NCBI RefSeq assembly: GCF_013167895.1 | Contig: NZ_BLWC01000001.1 | Coordinates: 1,116,001-1,180,000, forward strand | Direction of reading: 5' to 3' | DNA: 64,000 nt | Source of the DNA: Streptomyces fulvorobeus | Lineage (GTDB): Bacteria; Actinomycetota; Actinomycetes; Streptomycetales; Streptomycetaceae | Part shown: piece after piece, positions 17,344 to 26,719 of the stretch | How the letters are laid out: every line of letters starts with the position of its first letter | How positions within the stretch are numbered: position 1 is the first letter of the stretch | Made by a program: the position numbers and the translations under genes | The notes under the pieces: generated by a model | What the model was told of the DNA's origin: nothing | Databases searched by the model: none | Seen by the model: only the letters and a program-made list of their open reading frames with translations

Positions 17344-20300
17344 CCCGCGCTCCCGGGGCTCTGGTGCCACAGCTTCCTCCCCGTGGGCGTCCCCTCTCCG
17401 GCCGGCCGGAGATCGGCCCAGGCGTTCATCTCGTACCCGGTGGGCATCTGGATGCGGCGGCTTTCCGTGGGAGCGGCTTCCTGAGCACCCTCCCGCACCG
17501 GCTCCTCCGCGAGCCGGGCAGCGACCGCGTCGAGCCCGCCGGTGCGCCGCAGCTCGGCCAGCTCCGCCAGGTTCCAGGCCGCCGCGCCCACCACGCTCAG
17601 GCTGCGCGACCCGCGCCGCTGCACCACTCCGCGCACCAGCAGCAGCCAGGAGTGGAAGACGGTGTGCGCGCAGGCGGCGTGGCTGTCGTCGAAGAAGGCC
17701 AGGTCGACCAGGCCCGTACCGTCGTCCAGGGTGGTGAAGATGACCCGGCGGCCGGAGCGGACCGGCGGGGTCTGGGTGGCGGCCTTGGCTCCCGCGACCA
17801 GCACGGTCTCCCCGTGCCGGGCCTCCCTCAGCCGCTTCGCCGAGACCGCGCCCAGCTCCTTGAGGAACGCGTGGTGGTCCCCCATCAGATGCCGGGACAC
17901 GTCCATGTTCAGCACGCCGAGTTCGGCGCTGAGGCGCTCCGCCTCGGTGAGGTCGGGCAGACCGATGGAGCCGGTGTGCCGGCCGTCCCCGAGCGGAAGC
18001 TGCGCGCTCCCGGGCCCCGGGTCCGAGCTCCGCCGGGCATGGTGGAGCTCGGAGAGGTGCAGCAGCAGATCGCGGCGGTTGGCGCCGAAGGCGTCCAGCG
18101 CGCCGACCTTGGCCAGCCGTTCGGCGGCCGGCCTGCCGGGCCGGGCCCGCTGCCAGAAGTCCAGCAGCGAGGCGTAGGGCTGCCCGGCCTCGATCCTGGC
18201 GGCCTCGGCCTCGCTGATGCCGTGGACGTCCGAGAGGGCCAGCCGCAGCCCCCAGACCTCCGCCCCACCCTCCTTATCAGACGTCAGTTCGATTCTATGA
18301 GTGACCGCCGACCGGTTCACGTCCAGCGGCAGCACGGGCACCCCGCGCCGCCGCGCGTCCGTGAGCAGCAGCCGCTTCGGATACATCCCGGGATCGTGGG
18401 TGAGCAGCCCGGCGTAGAAGGCGGCCGGATGGTGGGCCTTGAGCCAGGCCGTCTGGTAGGTGGGTACGGCGAAGGCGACCGCGTGCGCCTTGCAGAAGCC
18501 GTACGAACCGAACGCCTCGATGATCTCCCAGGTCCGGGCGATCACCTCGATGCCGTACTTCCTCGCCGCGGCCCGCTGCGCGAACCACACCTTGACGCGC
18601 TCCTTCGACCCGGGATCGGAGAGCCCGCGCCGCACCCGGTCGGCCTCGCCCCGGCCGCAGCCGGTCATGATGTCGACCATCTGGATGATCTGCTCGTGGA
18701 AGACGACCACTCCGTACGTCTCACGCAGCGGCTCCTCCAGGTCGGGATGCGGATGACGGACGGGAGCGCGGCCGTGCCTGGCCTCGATGAACGGCCGCAC
18801 CATGTCGGCGGCGACCGGCCCCGGCCGGAACAGCGATATGTCGACCACGAGGTCGTGGAAGGTGGCCGGCTGGAGCCTGCCGACCAGATCGCGCTGGCCG
18901 GGTGACTCGATCTGGAAGCAGCCCAGCGTCTCGGTGGACCTGATCAGCCGGTACGTCTCCGGGTCGTCCGGCGGTACGGCGTCCAGGTCGAGCTCCTGCC
19001 CCGAGGCCCGCTTCAGCTCGGCGACCGCGTGCGCCATCGCCGACTGCATCCGCACACCCAGCACATCGAGTTTGAGCAGCCCGAGATCCTCCACGTCCTC
19101 CTTGTCGAACTGCGCCATCGGGAAGCTCTCGCCGCTGGTGGGCACGACCGGGGTGCGGCGCAGCAGGGAGGCGTCCGAGAGGAGCACCCCGCACGGGTGC
19201 ATGGCGATGCCGCGCGGCAGGGCGTCGAGTCCTTCCACCAGCTCCCACAGCCGGCCGTACCTCTCCTTGTCCGCCGCGACCTTCCGCAGCTCGGGCAGTT
19301 CCTCCATGGCCGCGCGGGCGTCGCGGGCCCGGATGTGCGGGAACGCCTTGGCCAGCCGGTCGGTCTCTGCCGGGTCCATGGAGAGCGCGGCCCCGACATC
19401 CCGGATGGCGTGGCGCACCCGGTAGGTCTCGGGCATGGCGACGGTCGCGACCCGCTCGGCGCCGAAGCGCCGGATGATCGCGCGGTAGACGTCGAGGCGG
19501 CGGGCCGACTCCACGTCGATGTCGATGTCGGGCAGCACGAAGCGCCGCTTGGAGAGGAAGCGCTCCATGAGCAGCCCGTGCTCGACCGGATCGGCCTGCG
19601 CGATGCCCAGGAGATGGTTGACCAGGGAGCCCGCACCGGAGCCGCGGGCGGCGACGCGTACCCCCATGTCCCGTATGTCGTCCACCACCTGAGCGACGGT
19701 CAGGAAGTAGGAGGCGAAGTTGTGGTGGGCGATGATGTCCAGTTCCTGGTGCATCCGCTCCCAGTAGTCCCGTCTGCGGTCGAGGCCGCGCAGGACCATG
19801 CCGGCGGCGGCCCGGGAGGCCAGCACCCGCTGGGCGGTACGCAGGCCGGCGCCGACGAGGTGCGGTTCGGGGAAGTGGACCGCGCCGATCCCGAGGTCAC
19901 CGGCGGGGTCGACGCGGCAGGCGTCGGCGGTACGCCGGGTCTCGGCGAGCAGCGCCGCCCCCGCGCCCGGCCCGAGACCGGCGGCGGCGGTGATCCGCTC
20001 GGCGGTCTCCGCCATCGCGCGGGCGTCCTTGAGCCAGCGCTCCCCGCTGTCGAGGGGCGAGCGGCGCGGGTCGAGGGGGACGAGCCTGCGGGCGGCGTCG
20101 AGCACGTCGGCGACGCGGCTCTGCCCGGCGTCGGCGTACCGGACCGCGTTGGTCAGGACGGCCCGCACCCCCTGTTCGGCGGCGAAGCCGACGGTACGGG
20201 CGGCGAGCCGCAGCGATCCGGGTCCTGTGCCCTGACGGCCGTGGTGTACGGCTTCGAGGCGCAGGTCGTCGCCGTAGATCTCCCGCCATGGCGCGAGCAG

Positions 20301-20876
20301 CGCGGCGGCCAGGTCGGGCCGGCCGGCGGAGAGCGCCGCGCCCACCTCGGATGCGGGGCCCAGCAGCACGGTGAGCCCTTCGGCGGGCAGCTCGGACCGG
20401 CCGACGACGGGCTGCCCGGCGCCCGCGGACGAGCTGGGCGGAGCGGACCGCGCCGGCGAGGGCGTCGCGGTCGGTACGGACGGTGCCGGTACGGACAGTA
20501 CGGACGGAGCGGCGTGGGCCGCGGTGACGAGCCGGCACAGCTCGGCCCAGCCCCGGGCGCCGTCCCGGGCGAGGAAAGTGGCCCGGGGTGCGGATTCGTC
20601 GACAAAGGCGCCCCCGCGTGCCGGTGTACGCCGACGGGCACGCCCGTCATCCGCCGCGGCCGGTGCCACCGCGAGGTCCACCCCGAACAGCGGCCGCACC
20701 CCGGCTTCTCCGCACGCCTTGGCGAAGCGGACCGTGCCCGCGAGGGTGTCGCGGTCGGTCAGCGCGAGGGCGTCCATCCCCCGGTCGGCGGCGCACTCGG
20801 CCAGCCGCTCCGGGTGCGAGGCCCCGTACCGCAGGGAGAATCCGGAAGCGGTGTGCAGATGCGTGAACCCGGACAT
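17340..20876 (-). CDS. dnaE2: Error-prone DNA polymerase III alpha subunit DnaE2
   Basis: It has 1,178 residues. An N-terminal PHP domain opens with THLHTASGFSLRYGASHPER. The polymerase core has PDIDIDVES near 447-455 with two catalytic Asp residues, and GYGFCKAHAVAFAVPTYQT-type finger motifs (GSYGFCKAHAVAFAVPTYQT). A C-terminal OB fold (VIFTTLDDGTGLVDLAFF) follows. The ATG at 20876 has GGAGGT upstream; the open frame extends further but is not conserved. A near-consensus LexA box 60 bp upstream marks it as SOS-induced mutagenic repair, with the ImuB-like gene in the same operon. Confidence 0.93.
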   Translation of the reverse strand: MSGFTHLHTASGFSLRYGASHPERLAECAADRGMDALALTDRDTLAGTVRFAKACGEAGVRPLFGVDLAVAPAAADDGRARRRTPARGGAFVDESAPRATFLARDGARGWAELCRLVTAAHAAPSVLSVPAPSVPTATPSPARSAPPSSSAGAGQPVVGRSELPAEGLTVLLGPASEVGAALSAGRPDLAAALLAPWREIYGDDLRLEAVHHGRQGTGPGSLRLAARTVGFAAEQGVRAVLTNAVRYADAGQSRVADVLDAARRLVPLDPRRSPLDSGERWLKDARAMAETAERITAAAGLGPGAGAALLAETRRTADACRVDPAGDLGIGAVHFPEPHLVGAGLRTAQRVLASRAAAGMVLRGLDRRRDYWERMHQELDIIAHHNFASYFLTVAQVVDDIRDMGVRVAARGSGAGSLVNHLLGIAQADPVEHGLLMERFLSKRRFVLPDIDIDVESARRLDVYRAIIRRFGAERVATVAMPETYRVRHAIRDVGAALSMDPAETDRLAKAFPHIRARDARAAMEELPELRKVAADKERYGRLWELVEGLDALPRGIAMHPCGVLLSDASLLRRTPVVPTSGESFPMAQFDKEDVEDLGLLKLDVLGVRMQSAMAHAVAELKRASGQELDLDAVPPDDPETYRLIRSTETLGCFQIESPGQRDLVGRLQPATFHDLVVDISLFRPGPVAADMVRPFIEARHGRAPVRHPHPDLEEPLRETYGVVVFHEQIIQMVDIMTGCGRGEADRVRRGLSDPGSKERVKVWFAQRAAARKYGIEVIARTWEIIEAFGSYGFCKAHAVAFAVPTYQTAWLKAHHPAAFYAGLLTHDPGMYPKRLLLTDARRRGVPVLPLDVNRSAVTHRIELTSDKEGGAEVWGLRLALSDVHGISEAEAARIEAGQPYASLLDFWQRARPGRPAAERLAKVGALDAFGANRRDLLLHLSELHHARRSSDPGPGSAQLPLGDGRHTGSIGLPDLTEAERLSAELGVLNMDVSRHLMGDHHAFLKELGAVSAKRLREARHGETVLVAGAKAATQTPPVRSGRRVIFTTLDDGTGLVDLAFFDDSHAACAHTVFHSWLLLVRGVVQRRGSRSLSVVGAAAWNLAELAELRRTGGLDAVAARLAEEPVREGAQEAAPTESRRIQMPTGYEMNAWADLRPAGEGTPTGRKLWHQSPGSAG

Positions 20877-20935
20877 CCGCACCTCCTGGACCGATCCGTA
20901 CTCATCACCCCCCTCGTTCTCCACCATAGACCATT

Positions 20936-20951
20936 TCGAACACTCGTACGA
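20936..20951. promoter_or_regulatory. LexA/SOS box controlling dnaE2-imuB
   Basis: The site reads TCGAAC-ACTC-GTACGA and matches the actinobacterial LexA consensus TCGAAC-N4-GTTCGA at 11 of 12 fixed positions. It lies 60 bp before dnaE2 and 82 bp before the divergent membrane-protein gene, which may also be affected. Confidence 0.85.
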
Positions 20952-21032
20952 TAACCGGCCCGGGGGCACCCCCCTCGACCATTCGGCCCAGCCCCACCTG
21001 CGTAAACACCAGGTCGCCCGGACCGTGAGGGC

Positions 21033-22097
21033 ATGACTTTCGTCGACGAGGTGAAGAACGCCGTCACTCCACGGGCCGCCCTGCTCGTCCTGGGCGTGCT
21101 CGCGCTGCAACTGCTGTTCATCGCGTCCTACGTCGGGGCCCTGCACAAGCCCGACCCGACGGACGTCCCCTTCGCCGTCGTCGCGCCCCAGCAGGTCTCG
21201 GGGCAGCTCGTCTCCCGGCTCGAGGAACTCCCCGGCGGCCCGCTCGACCCGCGCCCGGCCCGCGACGCGGCCGAGGCCCGCGAACAGATCATGAACCGCG
21301 ACATCGACGGCGCCCTGATCGTCGACCCCAGGGGCACCACCGACACCGTGCTCGTCGCCTCGGGCGGCGGGACCGTCCTGGCCGACTCGCTGACGAAGAT
21401 CATGGAGAAGGTCGACGCGACCCAGCGCCGCACGGTCAGGACCGTCGACGTGGCCCCGGCGTCACCGGACGACTTCGACGGCCTCTCGTCCTTCTACCTC
21501 GTGGTGGGCTGGTGCGTCGGCGGCTACCTCTGCGCCTCGATCCTGGCGATCAGCGCGGGCACCAGGCCCGCGGACCGGCAGCGCGCCCTGATCAGGACCG
21601 CCACCATGGCGCTGTACTCGATCGCGGGCGGAATCGGCGGCGCGGTGATCATCGGACCGGTCCTCGGCGCACTGCCCGGGAGCCTGTGGGGGCTGTGGGG
21701 CCTGGGCGCACTGGTCGTCTTCGCGGTCGGCATGATCACACTCGCCCTGGAGGCCCTCACCGGCGTCATCGGCATCGGCCTGGCCGTCCTGCTCATCGTG
21801 ATCGCGGGCAATCCCAGCGCGGGCGGCGCCTTCCCGCTGCCGATGCTGCCCGACTTCTGGCGGGCGATCGGCCCCGCGCTGCCACCGGGGGCGGGCACCT
21901 GGGCGGCCCGCTCGATCGCCTACTTCAAGGGCAACGCGCTCACCGGCCCGCTGCTGGTGCTCTCCGCCTGGGCGGTCGTGGGCACGGCCCTCACGCTGCT
22001 CCTGTCGATGCGGCACAGCCCGGACCCCACCACCGGCCCGCCGGCCACCACCCCGGCCGCCACGGACCTTCGCCCCGGCGGCTCGACCGCCGCCTGA
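21033..22097 (+). CDS. ABC-2/YhgE-Pip-like integral membrane protein
   Basis: It has 354 residues. One N-terminal helix (ALLVLGVLALQLLFIASYVG), an extracellular domain of about 130 residues (the YhgE/Pip-like block AREQIMNRDIDGALIVDPRG), and then five helices from about residue 150 onward form the family layout. The last 25 residues are Pro/Thr-rich. Related proteins are export permeases or membrane partners of unknown cargo; no ATPase gene is adjacent. It is divergent from dnaE2 across the SOS box. Confidence 0.7.
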   Translation: MTFVDEVKNAVTPRAALLVLGVLALQLLFIASYVGALHKPDPTDVPFAVVAPQQVSGQLVSRLEELPGGPLDPRPARDAAEAREQIMNRDIDGALIVDPRGTTDTVLVASGGGTVLADSLTKIMEKVDATQRRTVRTVDVAPASPDDFDGLSSFYLVVGWCVGGYLCASILAISAGTRPADRQRALIRTATMALYSIAGGIGGAVIIGPVLGALPGSLWGLWGLGALVVFAVGMITLALEALTGVIGIGLAVLLIVIAGNPSAGGAFPLPMLPDFWRAIGPALPPGAGTWAARSIAYFKGNALTGPLLVLSAWAVVGTALTLLLSMRHSPDPTTGPPATTPAATDLRPGGSTAA

Positions 22098-22152
22098 CCG
22101 GATCTGCCGTTCAGGCAGCGGTGCTCACTGACGCCCGTACCGTACTCCCCCG

Positions 22153-22989
22153 TCACTCGCAGCCAAGCGCCGCCCGTCCGGGCACGCTCGCGCCGTCGTC
22201 GCCCGGGCCGGCCGGCCCCGGCACCCGGTCCCGTGCCGCGGACAGTTCCGTGACCTCCGCGCGCAGCGCCCGTACCTCCGCCGTGAGCGCGATGATGGCC
22301 TCCGTCTGCAGCCGGTCCGCGGTGTCGTCGCTCTCGAAGCGGGAGATGAACCAGGCGGCGATGTTCGCCGTGACGACACCCAGCAGCGCGATCCCCGACA
22401 GCATCAGTCCGACCGCGAGCATCCGGCCCAGACCCGTGGTCGGGGCGAAGTCGCCGTATCCGACGGTCGTCATCGTGGTGAAGGACCACCACACCGCGTC
22501 GCCGAGCGTCTTGATGGTGCCTTGGGGCGAGTCCCTCTCGACCTCCAGCACCGCGAGTGAGCCGAACATCAGCAGACCCACGCACGACCCCGCCACGTAG
22601 GTGGTCAGCCGCACCTGCGAGGCCATCCGGGCCCGGTGCCCGGCCAGCAACAGGGTGGACACCAGCCGGAGCAGCCGCAGCGGCTGCACCATGGGCAGCA
22701 GCACGGCGGTCAGTGCCAGCGGGTGACTGCGTACGAACCGCCACCGGTCGGCCGCGAGCAGGAGCCGTACGGCGTAGTCGACGGCGAACGCTCCCCACAC
22801 CACCCACTCCACACCCCGGCACAGCCGCAGTGTCGTGGCGCCCGCGCCGGGTGCCACGACGGGGACGGCGTACGCGACGGCGAACAGGAGGGCCAGCACC
22901 AGGAGCGGCCCCTGGGTACGCCGCTCCCACCGCTCGTCGGCCCCTGTTCCGCCCCCGGACGTCGCCTCCGCCGGTTCCGTGCTTCTCAT
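22153..22989 (-). CDS. Voltage-gated-like potassium channel (6-helix, single subunit type)
   Basis: It has 278 residues. Helices run from about 28 to 150, and the pore loop has the K+ selectivity filter TTVGYGD at about 174-180, followed by a last pore helix. The predicted S4 region is short on Arg repeats, so voltage sensing is uncertain. The C-terminal 60 residues form a probable coiled coil (IIALTAEVRALRAEVTELSA) for tetramer assembly. The ATG at 22989 gives a cytoplasmic N-terminus; it runs convergent to the membrane gene on its left. Confidence 0.87.
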   Translation of the reverse strand: MRSTEPAEATSGGGTGADERWERRTQGPLLVLALLFAVAYAVPVVAPGAGATTLRLCRGVEWVVWGAFAVDYAVRLLLAADRWRFVRSHPLALTAVLLPMVQPLRLLRLVSTLLLAGHRARMASQVRLTTYVAGSCVGLLMFGSLAVLEVERDSPQGTIKTLGDAVWWSFTTMTTVGYGDFAPTTGLGRMLAVGLMLSGIALLGVVTANIAAWFISRFESDDTADRLQTEAIIALTAEVRALRAEVTELSAARDRVPGPAGPGDDGASVPGRAALGCE

Positions 22990-23114
22990 GGAGTCATCGT
23001 AAGGAGCGGAAGCCGGCCGGTGGCACACCCGCTCCGCGCGGGCCCTGGGCTCCCGGTACTGTCCGCTTGTCCGAAAACAAGCCCTCGGGTCGGGGGCCAC
23101 GCGGGAGGGGCGTC

Positions 23115-23627
23115 ATGAGCGGTACGGAGTCGGTCGACAGTACGTGGGAGCTGAGCGGCGAAGAGGGCGGGGCGCTCGCGGGCCGGTGGTGGAAGTGGGC
23201 CCTGTCCGCCCCGGACGACCGGTGTCCGGTGCAGGACACGACGGGCGAGCACGCGGCCTGGAAGCAGCCGGGCGACCTCTGGTTCCTCGCCGGTACCTAC
23301 GGGGGTCGTGTGGTGCGGCGCTGTGCGGTCCCCGCGGACCGGCGGTTGTTCTTTCCGGTGCTCAACATGCAGCACACCAGGTCGTATTCGAGGGTTCCCC
23401 GGTCCATGGCGGTCGCGGAGGCCGACGCGTCGCTCAACGGTGTTCCGCTGCCTCTGCGGGAGTTCACGGCGGCGTTCAGGACGGGCCTGGTCCAGCGCTA
23501 TGCCTGGGGTGTCTGGGGCGGCGTCGCCCCGCTGACTCCCGGTGCCTACGTGCTGGAGATCAGGGCCAGGGCGACCAACGGATTCCAGGTGGACACGACG
23601 TACCACCTGGAGTCGAAGGTCTTCTGA
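23115..23627 (+). CDS. Conserved hypothetical protein
   Basis: It has 170 residues, starting MSGTESVDSTWELSGEEGG with GGGAGGGG upstream of the ATG. No signal peptide or membrane helix is visible. The aromatic-rich centre (WKWALSAP, WFLAGTYGG, FFPVLNMQHT) and the end block TNGFQVDTTYHLESKVF suggest a beta-sandwich fold. I do not recognise the family. It stands alone between the K+ channel and the phospholipase genes. Confidence 0.6.
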   Translation: MSGTESVDSTWELSGEEGGALAGRWWKWALSAPDDRCPVQDTTGEHAAWKQPGDLWFLAGTYGGRVVRRCAVPADRRLFFPVLNMQHTRSYSRVPRSMAVAEADASLNGVPLPLREFTAAFRTGLVQRYAWGVWGGVAPLTPGAYVLEIRARATNGFQVDTTYHLESKVF

Positions 23628-23815
23628 CCCGCCGGCCGCGGTGGCGGGAGGGGGTTCTTCCATGGCCGCGGTCCGGCCCGGAGCCCAATTCCTGACGTCC
23701 AGTCGGCACGACGGCTAGGCATGACAGGTGCATGGCATCATCCTGGAGCGGCGACCCCGTGTGATCCACGGGGCACGCGCACCCCCGCATCCCCGTCCCG
23801 CACCGGAGGTTGTCC

Positions 23816-24312
23816 ATGCGTCGCCGTTTCGCCGTCTCGCTCTCCGCGGTAGCCCTGTCGCTCCCCCTCGCCCTGCTCCCTGCCGCGTCCGCCTCGGCCG
23901 CCCCCGCCGACAAGCCGCAGGTCCTCAGCTCCTGGACCCAGACGAGCGCCTCCAGCTACAACGCCTGGAACTCCGCCCGCAACAACCAGGGCGCCTGGGC
24001 CGCGTACGGCTTCGACTGGTCGACGGACTACTGCAGCACCTCGCCCGACAACCCCTTCGGCTTCCCCTTCCAGAAGTCCTGCGCCCGCCACGACTTCGGC
24101 TACCGCAACTACAAGGCCGCGGGCACCTTCTCCGCCAACAAGGCGCGCATCGACTCCGCGTTCTACTCGGACCTCAAGCGGGTGTGCGCCGCCTACTCGG
24201 GGCCACGCTCACCTCGTGCAACAGCACGGCGTGGACGTACTACCACGCCGTGGACATCTTCGGCGTGGCACCGGCGAAGGCGGGCTCCGCCAGACAGGCG
24301 CAGGCCGCCTGA
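23816..24312 (+). pseudogene. Secreted phospholipase A2 (prokaryotic type), broken by one missing base
   Basis: The ATG at 23816 follows GGAGG, and a signal peptide ends near ASAA-AP. The mature part has WSTDYCSTSPDNPFGFPF and the active-site block CARHDFGYRNYK with the His-Asp pair, as in S. violaceoruber phospholipase A2. After RVCAAYSG the frame is lost. Adding one G in the GGGG run at 24199-24202 gives ATLTSCNSTAWTYYHAVDIFG, the correct C-terminus with its disulfide Cys, and about 165 residues. It cleaves the sn-2 acyl chain of phospholipids outside the cell. A sequencing error is likely. Confidence 0.85.
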
Positions 24313-24622
24313 CCCGAGCGCACCGCCTGATCCGCACGAGACCCCCGGGCCCCGAGCACGTGTTCCCGTCACCGTCACCGGGACTGCTGCGGGTCCGGAG
24401 GGCGGGTCGCGCACGCCCGGCGCGAGGAAGCCGGCACCGGGGCACCGGAGGCTCCCTGTGGCTCAGCGGCCTCATAGCCGTACTCGTCTGTCCCGGTGCG
24501 CCCGTGACGACATGCTTCACCTCGCGGCGTACGTAAGGGGAAGCCGCACCGGCAGCTGGATCGTCCGGCGTCCCTGTTCACCGGACCCCGGTGAACAGGG
24601 ACGCTCACCTACATCCTCGCTG
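24313..24622. other. Non-coding gap between convergent phospholipase and DUF1684 genes
   Basis: The 310 bases hold no credible gene. The only clear element is the perfect hairpin at 24568-24604 near the right end. Confidence 0.6.
24568..24604. terminator. Bidirectional terminator, perfect 17-bp inverted repeat
   Basis: GCGTCCCTGTTCACCGG is followed by a 3-nt loop and its exact complement. It sits 18 bp past the stop of the minus-strand DUF1684 gene and downstream of the phospholipase gene, so it can serve both. Confidence 0.8.
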
Positions 24623-25420
24623 TCAGGCGTCGATACGGTTCCGCTCACTGGCCGGGACGGGGACGGAGAGGGTGTTGCCGGGAGGCGGGAACGGGCAGAT
24701 GAAGTGGTCCGCGAAGGCGCAGGGCGGTAGCAGCGCGCGGTTGAAGTCGACGCTCACGCGGCCGTCCTCGGCCGGTGGCGCGGGCCGCAGGAAACGGAAG
24801 CGGTAACTGCTGCCCCCGCTGGTGGCGTCGGCGAAGACCACCCAGAGCGAACCGTCGGGTTCGACCGCGGCCTGGAGCGTGTGCGCGGCTCCCTCCACCT
24901 CGAAGGTGATCTCCCCGCCGAGCCCGAGACCCCGCTCGACCCCGTCGGCGTTCCCGACCCGGACCGTGCGCTCCGCCAGGTACGGCCGGAAGGTGCCGGG
25001 GAGCACCCAGCCCGGGTCGTACGGGGTGGCTTCGATGGTCCGGAACGCCTGCCGGGCGGGGGACGCGGGGTCGAAGTCGCGTACGGCCAGAAGTCCCTCA
25101 CGGCTCAGCACGACCAGTCGGCGCGCGCCGTGCGCCACCCGGGCCCCGTCGATCGGCCCGCGGTCGGCCATGAGCCTGACCTCGCCGGTCAGCGGCTTGC
25201 CGTCGATGCTCAGCCCGTCCTCGGGCGTGGCCGTGAGCAGCACTCCTCCGCCCTCTTCACGCCACCGCCCCGGGACGGCCGGAATGCGGCCGTCCGGGTA
25301 GTCGGAGAGCCAGTGGGTGCCCATCAGGGAGAGCGGACCGTACGGCGCGGCGACCGTGCCGATGCGCTCTTCGTGCCAGCTCCGCCACTCCTGCCGGGCC
25401 TGCTGTTCGTCCGTGCTCAT
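24623..25420 (-). CDS. DUF1684 domain protein
   Basis: It has 265 residues. The family core includes EWRSWHEERIGTVAAPYGPL at the start, VVFADATSGGSSYRFRFLRP near 205 and the end block VDFNRALLPPCAFADHFICP, where conserved residues in this family cluster. There is no signal peptide, so it should be cytoplasmic. DUF1684 proteins have no established function. The DUF5685 gene lies immediately upstream on the same strand, its stop 36 bp before this start. Confidence 0.8.
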   Translation of the reverse strand: MSTDEQQARQEWRSWHEERIGTVAAPYGPLSLMGTHWLSDYPDGRIPAVPGRWREEGGGVLLTATPEDGLSIDGKPLTGEVRLMADRGPIDGARVAHGARRLVVLSREGLLAVRDFDPASPARQAFRTIEATPYDPGWVLPGTFRPYLAERTVRVGNADGVERGLGLGGEITFEVEGAAHTLQAAVEPDGSLWVVFADATSGGSSYRFRFLRPAPPAEDGRVSVDFNRALLPPCAFADHFICPFPPPGNTLSVPVPASERNRIDA

Positions 25421-25456
25421 GGCCTCAACCCTTCCATACGGGCAGGCCGGTCGGGC

Positions 25457-26719
25457 TCAGCAGTCGCAACCGCAGTCGCAGCAGCCACCCTCGCCGTCAC
25501 CGCCACAACTGCTACAGCAGTTGCACACGTCGCAGCAGGACCCGCAGTCGCACTGGCCGCACAGGCCACTGCGCTGCTCGCGGCTCCATGGCCCCTGGTA
25601 CGTCCCGCAGCACATCTGGCCGGTGCAGGCGAGCCCCGTCCACACCAGGCAGCCGGCTATCAGCCCGCGCCGGTCGCGCGGCGGCCGGGGCGGCGGCGGG
25701 GAGGGCGGCCCGTAGGGCCCACCGGGTACCGGGGTGTAGGGCCCGGCGGGCGGCGGCCCGAACGACCCGGCCGGCGGCCCGCCCGGCCGCTGACGGTCCG
25801 TCCGCTCCCCGCCCTCCAGCAGCACGGCGCCCGGGAGGGCGCCGTCGGCCTGGTGCGAGCAGGCGGCCGAGCCGAACGCCCGGTCCACCGAGCGGCGCAG
25901 CTCGTGCACGAGCAGGACGTGCGCCAGGGCGCCGTCGGTGAACTCCGCGTCGCCCAGCGCCAGCCGTACGCCGTGCAGCGCGTCGTCGCACAGGCGCCGG
26001 GCCTCGGCGAGCGAGGTGCCGGTAGCGGTGAGCGGGTTCCAGGCGCCCGACGCGGCGTCAGCCTCCTGGTCCTCCACGGCGTCCAGCAGGTGCGCGAGCC
26101 GCCCGAAGAGCCGGCCCGCCTCCGCGAGCGGCGCCGCGTTCCGGGGCCTGCCCGCGAGTACGGCGGTGTGCGCGAAGGCCGCGGCGGTCGCCGTCTCGGT
26201 GGGCTCGGTGACCGTCAGCAGCGGGGTCCCGGGGCCGGCGAGCGACTCGATCCCGTTCTGCCGGCCGACCGCGTCGAGCAGTACCGCCGTGTCGAAGCCG
26301 AGCTCGGCTCCCGTACGCGCGCCCGCCCGGTCCCAGCCGGCGGCGACCCGGCGTGCCGCCGCCGCGACCGGGCGCCGCGCCAACAGGCCGTCGCGGTCGG
26401 CCACGTGGTCGCGCATCTTCGCCGACGCCAGGACGAGGGAGACGGCGGCGGCGAGCCGGGCCCCCTCGCCGCGGGCGACGGGCGCGGTGCGCATGGAGCG
26501 CAGCAGACAGGGCCCCGCGGTCCGGCGGAGTCCGGTGCCGCGTTCGGCCTGAGCTTCCGTCAGGACCGAGACGATCAGGCCGTCGTAGTTGGTGACGACC
26601 CGGGCGAACTGCCCGTGGTCGGCGCGCAGGGCGAGACAGAGGCCGCACAGATGCGCCGTCCACTCCGTCTTCAGCCGTTCCGACAGGCGGTGCGCGCAGG
26701 GTCTGACGATTCCGAACAC
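25457..26719 (-). CDS. DUF5685 family protein with a cysteine-rich tail
   Basis: It has 420 residues. It starts with the DUF5685 block RPCAHRLSERLKTEWTAHLC and continues as an all-helical domain to about 285. A Pro/Gly-rich linker (about 300-355) follows. The last 60 residues hold about 20 Cys (CGQCDCGSCCDVCNCCSSC and more). The N-terminal C-x(n)-C-x2-C (CAH, CGLC) could also bind metal. Relatives are found near actinobacterial developmental and natural-product genes, but the function is unknown. The GTG start has GGGGGGA upstream. Confidence 0.78.
   Translation of the reverse strand: MFGIVRPCAHRLSERLKTEWTAHLCGLCLALRADHGQFARVVTNYDGLIVSVLTEAQAERGTGLRRTAGPCLLRSMRTAPVARGEGARLAAAVSLVLASAKMRDHVADRDGLLARRPVAAAARRVAAGWDRAGARTGAELGFDTAVLLDAVGRQNGIESLAGPGTPLLTVTEPTETATAAAFAHTAVLAGRPRNAAPLAEAGRLFGRLAHLLDAVEDQEADAASGAWNPLTATGTSLAEARRLCDDALHGVRLALGDAEFTDGALAHVLLVHELRRSVDRAFGSAACSHQADGALPGAVLLEGGERTDRQRPGGPPAGSFGPPPAGPYTPVPGGPYGPPSPPPPRPPRDRRGLIAGCLVWTGLACTGQMCCGTYQGPWSREQRSGLCGQCDCGSCCDVCNCCSSCGGDGEGGCCDCGCDC

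Noticed and set aside
24313..24567. Second gene in the gap after the phospholipase gene
   Set aside because: The apparent frame is the out-of-frame continuation caused by the missing G.
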